A stretch of 64,000 nucleotides of DNA from Myxococcales bacterium (lineage in GTDB: Bacteria; Myxococcota_A; Polyangia; Polyangiales; Houyiibacteriaceae), in NCBI GenBank assembly GCA_029862185.1, contig JAOTXX010000003.1, forward strand, positions 50,702 to 114,701, in the 5' to 3' direction. Of this stretch, positions 30,509-39,505 are shown in pieces. The notes beneath the pieces were generated by a model that had not been told where the DNA came from, searched no databases, and saw only the letters and a list, made by a program, of their open reading frames with translations. Positions within the stretch are counted from its first letter, which is position 1. Each line of letters opens with the position of its first letter. The position numbers and the translations under genes are program-made.

Positions 30509-31128
30509 TGCGTGCCCTTCTGATCGCACTGGCATTCGCAACGCTCTTGACGGGTTGTGTCGGCGGCGAAAGTAGCGAGCCGCCGATCGTCGGTATCCGC
30601 AACATGTACAACCAGCCGCGCTACGATACCCAGGAGCGGCAGCCGTTCTTCGCGGATCAGCGCTCCATGCGCCCTCAGGTCGAAGGGGCGGTCTCTCGCG
30701 AGATGGAACGCTCGCTGACGACCGCGACCGGTCTCGCTGCGAACGAAGGATATCTCTTGGAGGTGCCTCCCACCGTCATCGCACGGCGTGGGGGCAGCGC
30801 GGCGTTTCTCAAGCGCGGCAAAGACCGATATGAAATTTTCTGCGCAACCTGCCACTCCGTATCCGGCGACGGCAAAGGCATGGTATCGCGCCGCGCTGCC
30901 TCGCTGGGCGCGAGCGGTCTCGTCGCTCCGAGCTTCCACGATGACCGGCTGCGACACATTCCCGATGGCCAGCTCTTCGCGACCATCACCAATGGCTTGC
31001 GAAATATGCCGGCCTACGCCCACAACATCCCGGTCGACGACCGATGGGCCATCGTTCACTACGTCCGCGCGCTGCAGCTGACTCAGGCACCAGTGGCGGC
31101 GCTCAAGAACACGGAGCAGACCAAGTGA
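30508..31128 (+). CDS. actE: Alternative complex III subunit E, monoheme cytochrome c lipoprotein
   Basis: Lipobox LLTGC, MYNQPRYDTQERQPFF, heme motif CATCH. Confidence 0.9.
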   Translation: MRALLIALAFATLLTGCVGGESSEPPIVGIRNMYNQPRYDTQERQPFFADQRSMRPQVEGAVSREMERSLTTATGLAANEGYLLEVPPTVIARRGGSAAFLKRGKDRYEIFCATCHSVSGDGKGMVSRRAASLGASGLVAPSFHDDRLRHIPDGQLFATITNGLRNMPAYAHNIPVDDRWAIVHYVRALQLTQAPVAALKNTEQTK

Positions 31129-32504
31129 CGAACGCAAACGATAGAGACTACCTAGTCGGAGACGATCGCTTGTGGAAGCGCGCGTGGCTTGCACCCTTGG
31201 GGCTCGCCCTGGTGGGCGGCCTGCTCGCTGTCCTCACGGCCGACGCGGACCGGCTTGGCTACGCTTACTTGTTCGGCTTGTTCACGACCGCCACCTTCAT
31301 GCTGGGCGCTCTGTTTCTAGTGTTGATCCAGTTCCTGACCGCTTCGCACTGGGGTGTATCCTCGCGACGCATTGTCGAAGTCATCATGTCGGGTGCTCCC
31401 GTGATTGCGCTCTTGGCGCTTCCTTTCATTGCTGGCGTCGCGCTCGGCAAGATTCACATTTACGACGAATGGCAAAGCGTGTCGGCTCACGGCGAGCATG
31501 CGGAGCCTGATTCGGCGTCTGACCTCGCGGGCGATCAGGAGGAGCACGGCCTCCTCGGTTTCGGCTCCAGCGTCGCGCACGCGCAGGCCGATGGTGAAGA
31601 TCACGGCGGTCACAGCGAAGCTGCGGCGCACGACGAAGCGCACACCCACACCCTTCAGGAAGCCGCACTTCACCACGAAGTCCTCGAAAAGAAAGCCGGC
31701 TACCTGAACACCAAGGGCTGGGCTGCTCGCGGTTTCGGCTATCTCCTCGTTTGGTGTCTGCTGGCCCTAGCGTACTTCACTTGGTCGAGGCGCCAAGACC
31801 AGGACCACGACCCGAAGCACACCGTTCGGATGCAGAGCTTGGCGGCCCCGTCGTTGATTCTGTTTGCCGGCGCGCTGACTTTTGCGGCGTTTGATTGGTT
31901 GATGTCCCTCGAGGCCGCTTGGTTTTCGACGATCTTCGGCGTGATCATCTTCGCCGGTTCTGCGGTCTCGATTCTCGCCCTCACAATCCTGATTGGCTTG
32001 AGCCTCTACAAGCGTGGCTTGGTTGGCGACGTCATCAACATCGAGCACTTCCACGACCTCAGCAGGCTCATGTTTGGCTTCGTCTGTTTTTGGACCTACG
32101 TCCAATTCTCGCAATGGATGCTGATTTGGTACGCGGGCATTCCGGAGGAAGCCACTTGGTTCATGAAGCGCTGGGACGGCGGCTGGAAATTCGTATCCTA
32201 CCTGCTCATCTTCGGTCACTTCGTGGCGCCGTTCGTCCTTTTGATTTCGCGCGTTCAGAAGCGCGCGCTTCCCTGGCTCCAGGTCATGTGCTTCTGGGTC
32301 CTTTTCATGCACGTCGTGGACATCTACTGGTTCGTGCTGCCCCAGGCCGGAGCATTCCAGGTCCAGCTCGCAGACTTTGGGGCGCTTCTGTTCGTCGGCG
32401 GCGTCTTTTTCACCTATGTCTTTTGGCAGCTCGGGAATGTCCCGTTGGTGCCGGTTGGCGATCCAAGGCTTCAGCGGAGCCACCACCTCCACCAAATATA
32501 CTGA
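31125..32504 (+). CDS. actF: Alternative complex III subunit F (NrfD-like)
   Basis: Polytopic; FDWLMSLEAAWFSTIFGV, YAGIPEEATWFMKRWDGGWK; GTG start overlaps actE stop. Confidence 0.9.
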   Translation: MTNANDRDYLVGDDRLWKRAWLAPLGLALVGGLLAVLTADADRLGYAYLFGLFTTATFMLGALFLVLIQFLTASHWGVSSRRIVEVIMSGAPVIALLALPFIAGVALGKIHIYDEWQSVSAHGEHAEPDSASDLAGDQEEHGLLGFGSSVAHAQADGEDHGGHSEAAAHDEAHTHTLQEAALHHEVLEKKAGYLNTKGWAARGFGYLLVWCLLALAYFTWSRRQDQDHDPKHTVRMQSLAAPSLILFAGALTFAAFDWLMSLEAAWFSTIFGVIIFAGSAVSILALTILIGLSLYKRGLVGDVINIEHFHDLSRLMFGFVCFWTYVQFSQWMLIWYAGIPEEATWFMKRWDGGWKFVSYLLIFGHFVAPFVLLISRVQKRALPWLQVMCFWVLFMHVVDIYWFVLPQAGAFQVQLADFGALLFVGGVFFTYVFWQLGNVPLVPVGDPRLQRSHHLHQIY

Positions 32505-32514
32505 GCGTGCACGG

Positions 32515-33162
32515 ATGAGTACGAAGCAGAAAACACGATTTGCATCCTTCCACGTCCTCGTGGCCCTCTCGGCCGTGATGGCGTTCGGCCTGGGTTGCGG
32601 CCAAGCCGATTCGGCCAGGGCGCCCATTAGCGATGATGAGTACGACATCATCAAGCGGCAGCAGGAGGAAGCCCTCGACAAAGGGACGATGCCCATCGCC
32701 CAGGCGATGGCGGCGTACGGCTCGACCCATCGCGACGAGTTTGCCGCCCTTGCGCCTCAGCCCTCGGCGGACGAGTCGGCGGTCAACGGCTGGTCGTTCA
32801 AGGGGGCGGCTCCCATCGCGGCGGGGGACGTCACGATGCCGCCCGAGTGCACCGGTGCAGCAAACCCCGAGGCGTGCTGGGGCCAAAAGCTCAGCAACAG
32901 CAAAGGCTGCATGGCTTGCCACGCCGTCGACGGCGTGAAGCAACAGCCCTGCCCGAACTGGAAGGGCCTGTTCGGCGCGGAGCGACCTCTGGTCAGCGGC
33001 GAGAAGGTGGTTGCCGACGAGGCGTACCTCGCCGATTCGATCGTGAACTCCTGGGATCAGGTGGTTCAGGGTTACGGCAAGACGATGCCGCCGTACAATT
33101 TCCCCGAGCAGGAAGTCGCGGCTTTGGTTGCCTACCTCAAGTCACTAGGAGAGGGCGGATGA
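32515..33162 (+). CDS. Monoheme cytochrome c lipoprotein
   Basis: Lipobox-like FGLGC, heme motif CMACH, C-terminal MPPYNFPEQEVAALVAYLKSL. Confidence 0.85.
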   Translation: MSTKQKTRFASFHVLVALSAVMAFGLGCGQADSARAPISDDEYDIIKRQQEEALDKGTMPIAQAMAAYGSTHRDEFAALAPQPSADESAVNGWSFKGAAPIAAGDVTMPPECTGAANPEACWGQKLSNSKGCMACHAVDGVKQQPCPNWKGLFGAERPLVSGEKVVADEAYLADSIVNSWDQVVQGYGKTMPPYNFPEQEVAALVAYLKSLGEGG

Positions 33163-33815
33163 TGAGCAAATCACGCGCCGCTACGGTGATGGCCCTCGTG
33201 TCGACGCTGTCGGTTCTACTGACGGCTTGCAACGCGCCCAGCCCGGACACGGCCAGTCTCAAATACAGCGAAGATCTCTACGATGGCTGCGTCCAGTGTC
33301 ACGGCGCGAAGGGCGAGGGCAATCCGGAGGTCGGCGCACCTTCCATCGCGGGCCTCGAACGCTGGTATGTGAAGAGGCAACTCCGCGGATTCAAGAAAGG
33401 CTACCGTGGCTTTCACCCGAACGATGACGGAGGGAAGCGCATGGAGCCGATGGCGCGCGCGCTCGATACGGATCAGAAAGTCGACTTGGTCTCCAACTAC
33501 GTCGCTTCCATGGAAGCGACTCATCCGGCGCCTACCCTCGAGGGCGGTAATCCGGAAACCGGGAAGATCTACTTCGCCGCCTGTGTGCAGTGCCACGGAG
33601 CCAACGCGCGGGGCAATCTGGACGAGTTTGGTCCTTCATTGGCGGGCGCGAGCGACTGGTACCTGCTGACGCAGCTGCAGAACTTCAAGGCTGGGGTGCG
33701 GGGCACCCAGCCGGACGACGCGATGGGGGCCAAGATGCGCCCGTTCTCCATGACGCTTCCCACCGAGCAAGCGATGAAGGACGTCATCGCGTACATTGGC
33801 ACCCTATCCGAGTAA
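33159..33815 (+). CDS. Diheme cytochrome c lipoprotein (two tandem c4-like domains)
   Basis: LLTAC lipobox, two CVQCHGA motifs. Confidence 0.88.
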   Translation: MMSKSRAATVMALVSTLSVLLTACNAPSPDTASLKYSEDLYDGCVQCHGAKGEGNPEVGAPSIAGLERWYVKRQLRGFKKGYRGFHPNDDGGKRMEPMARALDTDQKVDLVSNYVASMEATHPAPTLEGGNPETGKIYFAACVQCHGANARGNLDEFGPSLAGASDWYLLTQLQNFKAGVRGTQPDDAMGAKMRPFSMTLPTEQAMKDVIAYIGTLSE

Positions 33816-33833
33816 GCTACGAGGGTTTGAAAG

Positions 33834-33944
33834 ATGGCTGGTAAGACACGGGATCCCGACAACGAGGCGTATTTTTGGTGGAAGTGGACGATGATCGGCG
33901 CGGTGATCTACATCGGGGTCGTGTTCGCTTTCGTTCTGAATTGA
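33834..33944 (+). CDS. 36-aa single-TM small protein in oxidase cluster
   Basis: Direct translation: MAGKTRDPDNEAYFWWKWTMIGAVIYIGVVFAFVLN*; sits between cytochrome c and coxB; below ORF-track length cutoff. Confidence 0.7.
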   Translation: MAGKTRDPDNEAYFWWKWTMIGAVIYIGVVFAFVLN

Positions 33945-33960
33945 GGGTGTAGAGGATCGA

Positions 33961-34701
33961 ATGATTCAAGGAATTTACGATTTCATCAAAGGTATCTTCG
34001 CGCCGCTCGGCGACTACCTCATCGGTTCGTTCGTGCCGGTCGGCTCGTCGTTCGCGGGAGATATCGACGCACTCATCGCGCTCGTCGCCGTGTTCGTCGG
34101 TTTTTGGGCGCTGCTCGCCTATGCGGCGTTCTTCTTCCTGATCTTTCGCTTTCGGGAGAGAGACGGGCAGCGAGCGCAGTACGTCACGGGCGAAGAAAAG
34201 GATCTCAAGCGATGGATCACCTATCCGCACGCGGCGATCATCCTTTGTGATGTGGTCATCGTCTTCATGGCGATCATGGTTTGGTACGACATCAAGCAGC
34301 GCCTGCCCGAGGCGGACAGCACCGTTCGAATCGTGTCACAGCAATGGGCGTGGAACTTCGTCCATCCCGGGCCCGATAACGAGCTCGACACCGAAGACGA
34401 CATCAACACCTTCAACGAGATGCACGTCCAAGAGGGCACGACCTATCACTACGAGCTTCTTTCCAAGGACGTTCTCCACGACTTTTCGGTCCCCGTGTTC
34501 CGTTTGAAGCAGGACGCAATCCCGGGCCGGGTCATGAAGGGCTGGTTCAAGCCCACCCAGGCTGGCGAGTACGACATCCAATGCGCCGAGATGTGCGGGA
34601 TAGGGCACGGCATCATGGGCGCGCGCATCATCGTCGAAACACCCGAAGAACACGCGGCTTGGATGTCGCAGGGCAGCGCGGGCAAGCTTGCTTCCCGCTG
34701 A
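33961..34701 (+). CDS. coxB: Cytochrome c oxidase subunit II
   Basis: CuA motif region AGEYDIQCAEMCGIGHGIMGARI, VSQQWAWNFVHPG. Confidence 0.93.
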   Translation: MIQGIYDFIKGIFAPLGDYLIGSFVPVGSSFAGDIDALIALVAVFVGFWALLAYAAFFFLIFRFRERDGQRAQYVTGEEKDLKRWITYPHAAIILCDVVIVFMAIMVWYDIKQRLPEADSTVRIVSQQWAWNFVHPGPDNELDTEDDINTFNEMHVQEGTTYHYELLSKDVLHDFSVPVFRLKQDAIPGRVMKGWFKPTQAGEYDIQCAEMCGIGHGIMGARIIVETPEEHAAWMSQGSAGKLASR

Positions 34702-34712
34702 ATGGAAGAGTC

Positions 34713-36443
34713 ATGGCTGAAGCAGGCACGGCAGACACACACGGCGCGGATGCGCACGACGCAGCCCACGGGCACCACGCGCAGAGTTTCCTAAGCAAGT
34801 ACATCTTCTCGACCGATCATAAGATGATCGCGATGCAGTACATGTTCACAGGCATCGTGATGGCGCTAATCGGCGGCTACATGTCGTACGCGTTCCGCAT
34901 GCAGCTGGCGTTCCCAGGCGAAAGCGTCCCCGGCTACGGCGTAGTCTCACAGGGCGAGTACAACTCCTTGGTCACCAACCATGGGACGATCATGATCTTC
35001 TGGGTCGCCATGCCCATGCTGATCGCAGCCTTCGGCAACTACCTGATCCCGCTGATGATCGGCGCGGATGACATGGTGTTCCCGCGCATCAATCGGCTCT
35101 CGTATCAAATCTTCCTGATCAGCGCGATTATTCTCGTCGTCTCCTTTTTCGTTCCGGGCGGCGGGTTCGGCGGCGCATGGACTGCCTATCCGCCGCTTTC
35201 CGCGAGTGCGGAATACAACCTCACCCCGCTGGGCGCGACCTTCTGGCTAGTTGCCGTTGCGCTCGAGTTCGTTGCCTTCCTGCTTGGTGGTATCAATTTC
35301 ATCACGACCCTGATGAATGCGCGTGCACCCGGCATGAAGATGCACGACATCCCGATGGTCCTGTGGATGATCGTCATCGCGAGCATCCTCTTCATGGCGT
35401 CGGTCGGTCCGCTGATCGCGGGCGCGGTCATGCTCTTCATGGATCAAGTGGTAGGCACCGGCTACTTCGACCCAGACCGTGGCGGGGACCCGATTCTCTG
35501 GCAGCATCTCTTCTGGTTCTTCGGCCATCCCGAGGTGTACGTGGTGCTCTTGCCCGCGATGGGTATCGTTGCCGAGATCATCTGCACGTTCGCCCGCAAG
35601 AAGCTCTTCAACTACAAGTTGATCCTCTACACGGCATTCGCGACCGGGATCATCAGCTTCTTCGTGTGGGCACACCACCAGTTCGTCGCCGGGATCGACC
35701 CGCGCATGGCGAACGTCTTCACCATCACCACCCTCATCATCTCCGTGCCGATCGCGGAGATGCTCTTCCTCTACATCGCCACCCTTTACGGCGGATCGAT
35801 CCGGCTGACCACGCCGATGCTCTGGGCCTTGTCGTTCATCGCCGAGTTCCTCATCGGTGGCATCACCGGCATCTTCCTCGGTGCGAGCGGCTCGGACATC
35901 TACTTCCACGACACGTATTTCGTGCTCGCTCACTTCCACTACACGTTCTTCCCGATTGCGATCATCGGGTTCTTCGCGGGAATCACGTACTGGTTTCCAA
36001 AGATGTTTGGCCGGATGATGGACGAGAAGCTCGGCAAGATTCACTTCTGGGGCACGATCATTGCTTTCAACTTCATCTTCATCCCGCTCTTCATTCTGGG
36101 TGCCGCCGGTCAGCATCGGCGAATCTACAACTTCCAGAACTTCCCCGACCTTGCGGGCATGCAGGACCTTCGGGTGATCGCGACGAGCGCCTTGCTCGTC
36201 ATGCTCGTCTTCCAGGTCATCTTCCTGTTCAACTTCGCGTACAGCCTCTTCAAGGGCAAGCCTGCGGGCAAGAATCCTTGGAAGGCGAACACGCTCGAGT
36301 GGACGGCGGATTCACCGCCGCCGCACGGCAACTGGCCCGAGCTCCCGAACTGCTACCGCGGCCCCTACGAGTACAGCGTGCCGGGTCGCGAGGACGACTA
36401 CTGGCCGCAAGACGTCCCACCGGACACAGCCCCCGCCGAATGA
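34713..36443 (+). CDS. coxA: Cytochrome c oxidase subunit I
   Basis: STDHKMIAMQYM, WQHLFWFFGHPEVYVVLLPAMGI, FVWAHHQFVAGID, HDTYFVLAHFHYTF. Confidence 0.97.
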   Translation: MAEAGTADTHGADAHDAAHGHHAQSFLSKYIFSTDHKMIAMQYMFTGIVMALIGGYMSYAFRMQLAFPGESVPGYGVVSQGEYNSLVTNHGTIMIFWVAMPMLIAAFGNYLIPLMIGADDMVFPRINRLSYQIFLISAIILVVSFFVPGGGFGGAWTAYPPLSASAEYNLTPLGATFWLVAVALEFVAFLLGGINFITTLMNARAPGMKMHDIPMVLWMIVIASILFMASVGPLIAGAVMLFMDQVVGTGYFDPDRGGDPILWQHLFWFFGHPEVYVVLLPAMGIVAEIICTFARKKLFNYKLILYTAFATGIISFFVWAHHQFVAGIDPRMANVFTITTLIISVPIAEMLFLYIATLYGGSIRLTTPMLWALSFIAEFLIGGITGIFLGASGSDIYFHDTYFVLAHFHYTFFPIAIIGFFAGITYWFPKMFGRMMDEKLGKIHFWGTIIAFNFIFIPLFILGAAGQHRRIYNFQNFPDLAGMQDLRVIATSALLVMLVFQVIFLFNFAYSLFKGKPAGKNPWKANTLEWTADSPPPHGNWPELPNCYRGPYEYSVPGREDDYWPQDVPPDTAPAE

Positions 36444-36453
36444 CGAGGCACCC

Positions 36454-37032
36454 ATGAGCATTACGAGACCGATAGCAACGACCAGAAGCGCCACGGGCAT
36501 TCCAACCGGCAAGCTTGCCGTTTGGTGGGTCGTCGGCTCGGAGATCGTGATTTTCGGAGGCTTGCTCGCCTCCTATGTCATGCACCGGCTGGGCCACCCC
36601 GAGTGGGCCGAATACGCCTCCCATACGAACACGTGGTTTGGCGGCCTCAACACCTTCGTGCTGCTGACCTCATCGCTCTTCGCCGTGCTCGCGCACTACG
36701 CGGCCGAGCATGGCGACGGGAAAAAGGCGGCCAAGTGGCTGCTTGGGACCTGCGCGGGGGGCCTGCTCTTCCTCGGTATCAAGGCGGTCGAGTGGACGGG
36801 TGAAATCCAGCACGGCTACACGATCACGGCCAACGGCTTCTGGCATTTCTACTACACGGCCGCCGGGCTTCACGCGCTCCACGTCATCGCGGGCTGCATC
36901 ATCATGCTGATCATCGCGAACGATGCGCGGAAGGGCAAAGAGCTTCATCGCGTCGAGCTCATCGGCATCTACTGGCACTTCGTCGACATCGTGTGGATTT
37001 TCCTCTTCCCGCTGCTCTATATCGCCAAGTGA
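36454..37032 (+). CDS. coxC: Heme-copper oxidase subunit III (copy 1)
   Basis: FHYT-type segment FWHFYYTAAGLHALHVIAGCIIML, GIYWHFVDIVWIFLFPLLYI. Confidence 0.9.
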   Translation: MSITRPIATTRSATGIPTGKLAVWWVVGSEIVIFGGLLASYVMHRLGHPEWAEYASHTNTWFGGLNTFVLLTSSLFAVLAHYAAEHGDGKKAAKWLLGTCAGGLLFLGIKAVEWTGEIQHGYTITANGFWHFYYTAAGLHALHVIAGCIIMLIIANDARKGKELHRVELIGIYWHFVDIVWIFLFPLLYIAK

Positions 37033-37044
37033 GGATTGACGATC

Positions 37045-37479
37045 ATGGCTGAACATCAAGAACACGCAGACGATCACGGCCAGGCCTTCTACGTGAAGAT
37101 CTGGGCGATCCTGCTGGTGCTCCTCATTCTCAGCATCTTGGGGCCCATTGTGGCGCCGCACGCGGAGTTTGGCTTCCTGAAAGCATGGATGATTACCTTG
37201 ATGACGGCGTTCGGAATCGCCGTGGTGAAGGCGTATCTGGTCGCGGCCAACTTCATGCACCTCAACATCGAAAAGAGGTACATCTCGTACCTGCTCGCCA
37301 CGATGTTGATGCTCATGCTTCTGTTCTTTGCGGGCGTTGCTCCCGATGTCATGAAGCACGAGGGTCAGAATTGGGAGAACGTCGCGGCTGAGGCCGAAGT
37401 CGAGAGGGCGCTGAAGGCCGAGGGCGCTGCGGCTGCACACGGCGAACACGCGGGGGAACACCCAAGCAACGAGCACTGA
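37045..37479 (+). CDS. Cytochrome c oxidase subunit IV family protein
   Basis: Three hydrophobic segments, VVKAYLVAANFMHLNIEKRYI. Confidence 0.85.
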   Translation: MAEHQEHADDHGQAFYVKIWAILLVLLILSILGPIVAPHAEFGFLKAWMITLMTAFGIAVVKAYLVAANFMHLNIEKRYISYLLATMLMLMLLFFAGVAPDVMKHEGQNWENVAAEAEVERALKAEGAAAAHGEHAGEHPSNEH

Positions 37480-37497
37480 TGATCGTAGGACTCGCTC

Positions 37498-38088
37498 ATG
37501 CCCGATGACGCACTAGGTCGCCCTTACGGCGTGCCAACCAGGCGCGAGCCAGTCGTTCCGAACGGTGTCTTGGGCATGCTGATCTTCGTTGCGACGGAGG
37601 TGATGTTCTTCTCCGGCCTCATCAGCGCCTTCGTGATCGGGAAGAGCAATGCGCTCGGCGGCTGGCCACCGCCCGGGCAGCCCCGTTTGCCCGTCGAAGA
37701 GACGGCCCTCAACACCGCAGCGCTCCTCGCCAGCGGCGTCGCGCTTTATTTCGCCAACCGCGCGTTCAAAAGAGACTCTCCGAGCACGAAGCGGCTCTTG
37801 GGGCTCGCGATCGGACTCGGCGGCTTCTTCGTGCTCTTTCAGGGTGCAGAATGGGTAGCGCTCATCGGGGAAGGGCTGACTATCACCTCGGGGCAGTTGG
37901 GCGGCTACTTTTACCTGCTCGTTGGGACTCACGCGCTCCATGTCGTCGCCGGGTTCATCATCCTGCTCTACACGTATCGGAAGCTCTCACACCACGACCT
38001 CGATCGCTTCACGTTCTGGCCGGCGCAGATTTTCTGGTACTTCGTGGTCGGCGTTTGGCCGATTCTCTATTGGCAGGTCTACCTCTGA
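37498..38088 (+). CDS. Heme-copper oxidase subunit III (copy 2)
   Basis: NGVLGMLIFVATEVMFFSGLISAFVIGK, YFYLLVGTHALHVVAGFIILLYTYRK. Confidence 0.9.
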   Translation: MPDDALGRPYGVPTRREPVVPNGVLGMLIFVATEVMFFSGLISAFVIGKSNALGGWPPPGQPRLPVEETALNTAALLASGVALYFANRAFKRDSPSTKRLLGLAIGLGGFFVLFQGAEWVALIGEGLTITSGQLGGYFYLLVGTHALHVVAGFIILLYTYRKLSHHDLDRFTFWPAQIFWYFVVGVWPILYWQVYL

Positions 38089-38375
38089 TGCGCGTGTGGA
38101 TTCGCTTGGCTCGCGTGGGTGTGGCGCTCGCCGCAGTGGCCCTGACTTGGGCCGCTGACTTGGCTCACGCCTGTCCGTCCTGCGCGTCTCCCCTCGAGGA
38201 GAATCGGCAAGCATTCGTCGATACGACCATCTTTCTCACAGTGGTCCCTCTGCTGATGATGGGCGGATTCGTGTGGTGGCTTCGCCGCAAGATCCGCGAC
38301 CGGGATGAGCCGCCGGAGATCGCCGTTCCTCAGAACCTGCTGCGCGACGCGGGCCGGTTCTCAAAGGGCCCCTGA
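38088..38375 (+). CDS. Small membrane protein with CPSC motif after signal peptide
   Basis: MRVWIRLARVGVALAAVALTWAADLAHACPSCASPLEENRQAFVDTTIFLTVVPLLMMGGFVWWLRRK; start overlaps upstream stop. Confidence 0.75.
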   Translation: MRVWIRLARVGVALAAVALTWAADLAHACPSCASPLEENRQAFVDTTIFLTVVPLLMMGGFVWWLRRKIRDRDEPPEIAVPQNLLRDAGRFSKGP

Positions 38376-38393
38376 AAGCGCGACTCAGGGCGA

Positions 38394-39410
38394 CTAGAGG
38401 CGCTCCCAGACGGGCTGTCGTGCGTCGTAGAGACTGCCGCGCGATTCCTCACGGTCTGCCACGGCACGCGCGAACTCCCGCGCAGCGAACGCGAGCAGTA
38501 CACCGACCGCGACGTCGATGAACCAGTGCCAACGTAGGAACATCGTTGCGATGATGATGTTCAGGGCCACGAAACCGAGGATGGGCCAAAGCCAACGGAA
38601 GGGCGGTACGTCTCGATGAGCGAACGCGTGGAGCGTGAAGTACGCCGGCCAGGCGGTGTGTAGCGAGGGAAAGATGTCGAGCTGCGCGCCGGCCATGGCG
38701 ACGGTGACCTCGACCTGCTTCCACCAAAACGCGCCGTGCAGCGGCTGGTCGAACGGAATCGTCGCGTACGGGCCGGCACCGGGCACTAGCGTGTACAGGA
38801 AGTGTCCCGCGGCCACGACGAGCAAGCCGCCTGCCATCAGTTCCTGGAGGCGCCGGCCTTTTCCGAAAAACAGCGCCGGGATGAGCATGACGATCAGGAT
38901 GAAGAAGTGGGTGTAGTAGAAGAAGGACACCCACTCGACGACGGGCCGGACGTTCCAGGCCTGCATCCAGAGCGATGGAGTCGTGCCCAGCAGCCAGAGG
39001 TCGATGGCGAAGAGCCGATGATCCATCAGATCGGGCTGAAGCGCCGGGAGCAAGACCCGCATCTCGAAGTAGGAAAGCACCATCGGCACGACAATGCCCA
39101 AGCGATAGGTGAGTGCTCTTGCACGCTGGCTCCGAATCACCTCACCGCGGCTGAGCACCAGGGTGCAGGCGGTGACGACCAGCAGGGCGAGAGCAAGCCG
39201 ACGCGCCACCGTTGCGTCAGGACTGTCGGGGGCAATCGACACCCGCAAAAACAGGTAGGCGTGAAACGCGAGGGCGATCACGTCCTGCACCGCGAGGTTC
39301 TGCGCCGTGACGCCTATCGTCGTTCGCGCACGCTCAGCGACGTTCCGAGTGAGTTCCAGCATCTGAAGCTCGGTGGCCGGAAGTCTGTCGAGCCCCGCAC
39401 CCCAATGCAA
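38394..39410 (-). CDS. PAP2-superfamily membrane protein (inositol phosphorylceramide synthase/phosphatase-like)
   Basis: Polytopic with PAP2-type IFPSLHTAWPAYFTLHAF and LRWHWFIDVAVGVLLA. Confidence 0.85.
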   Translation of the reverse strand: MHWGAGLDRLPATELQMLELTRNVAERARTTIGVTAQNLAVQDVIALAFHAYLFLRVSIAPDSPDATVARRLALALLVVTACTLVLSRGEVIRSQRARALTYRLGIVVPMVLSYFEMRVLLPALQPDLMDHRLFAIDLWLLGTTPSLWMQAWNVRPVVEWVSFFYYTHFFILIVMLIPALFFGKGRRLQELMAGGLLVVAAGHFLYTLVPGAGPYATIPFDQPLHGAFWWKQVEVTVAMAGAQLDIFPSLHTAWPAYFTLHAFAHRDVPPFRWLWPILGFVALNIIIATMFLRWHWFIDVAVGVLLAFAAREFARAVADREESRGSLYDARQPVWERL

Positions 39411-39505
39411 GCAATTGCGGCGCGATGGCGCGATTTAGATACACCCTAAAGGCGGAGTTGCTTGGCAAGCGGACGGGAGCCGCAACCTGAGGTACAACGC
39501 GCTCC

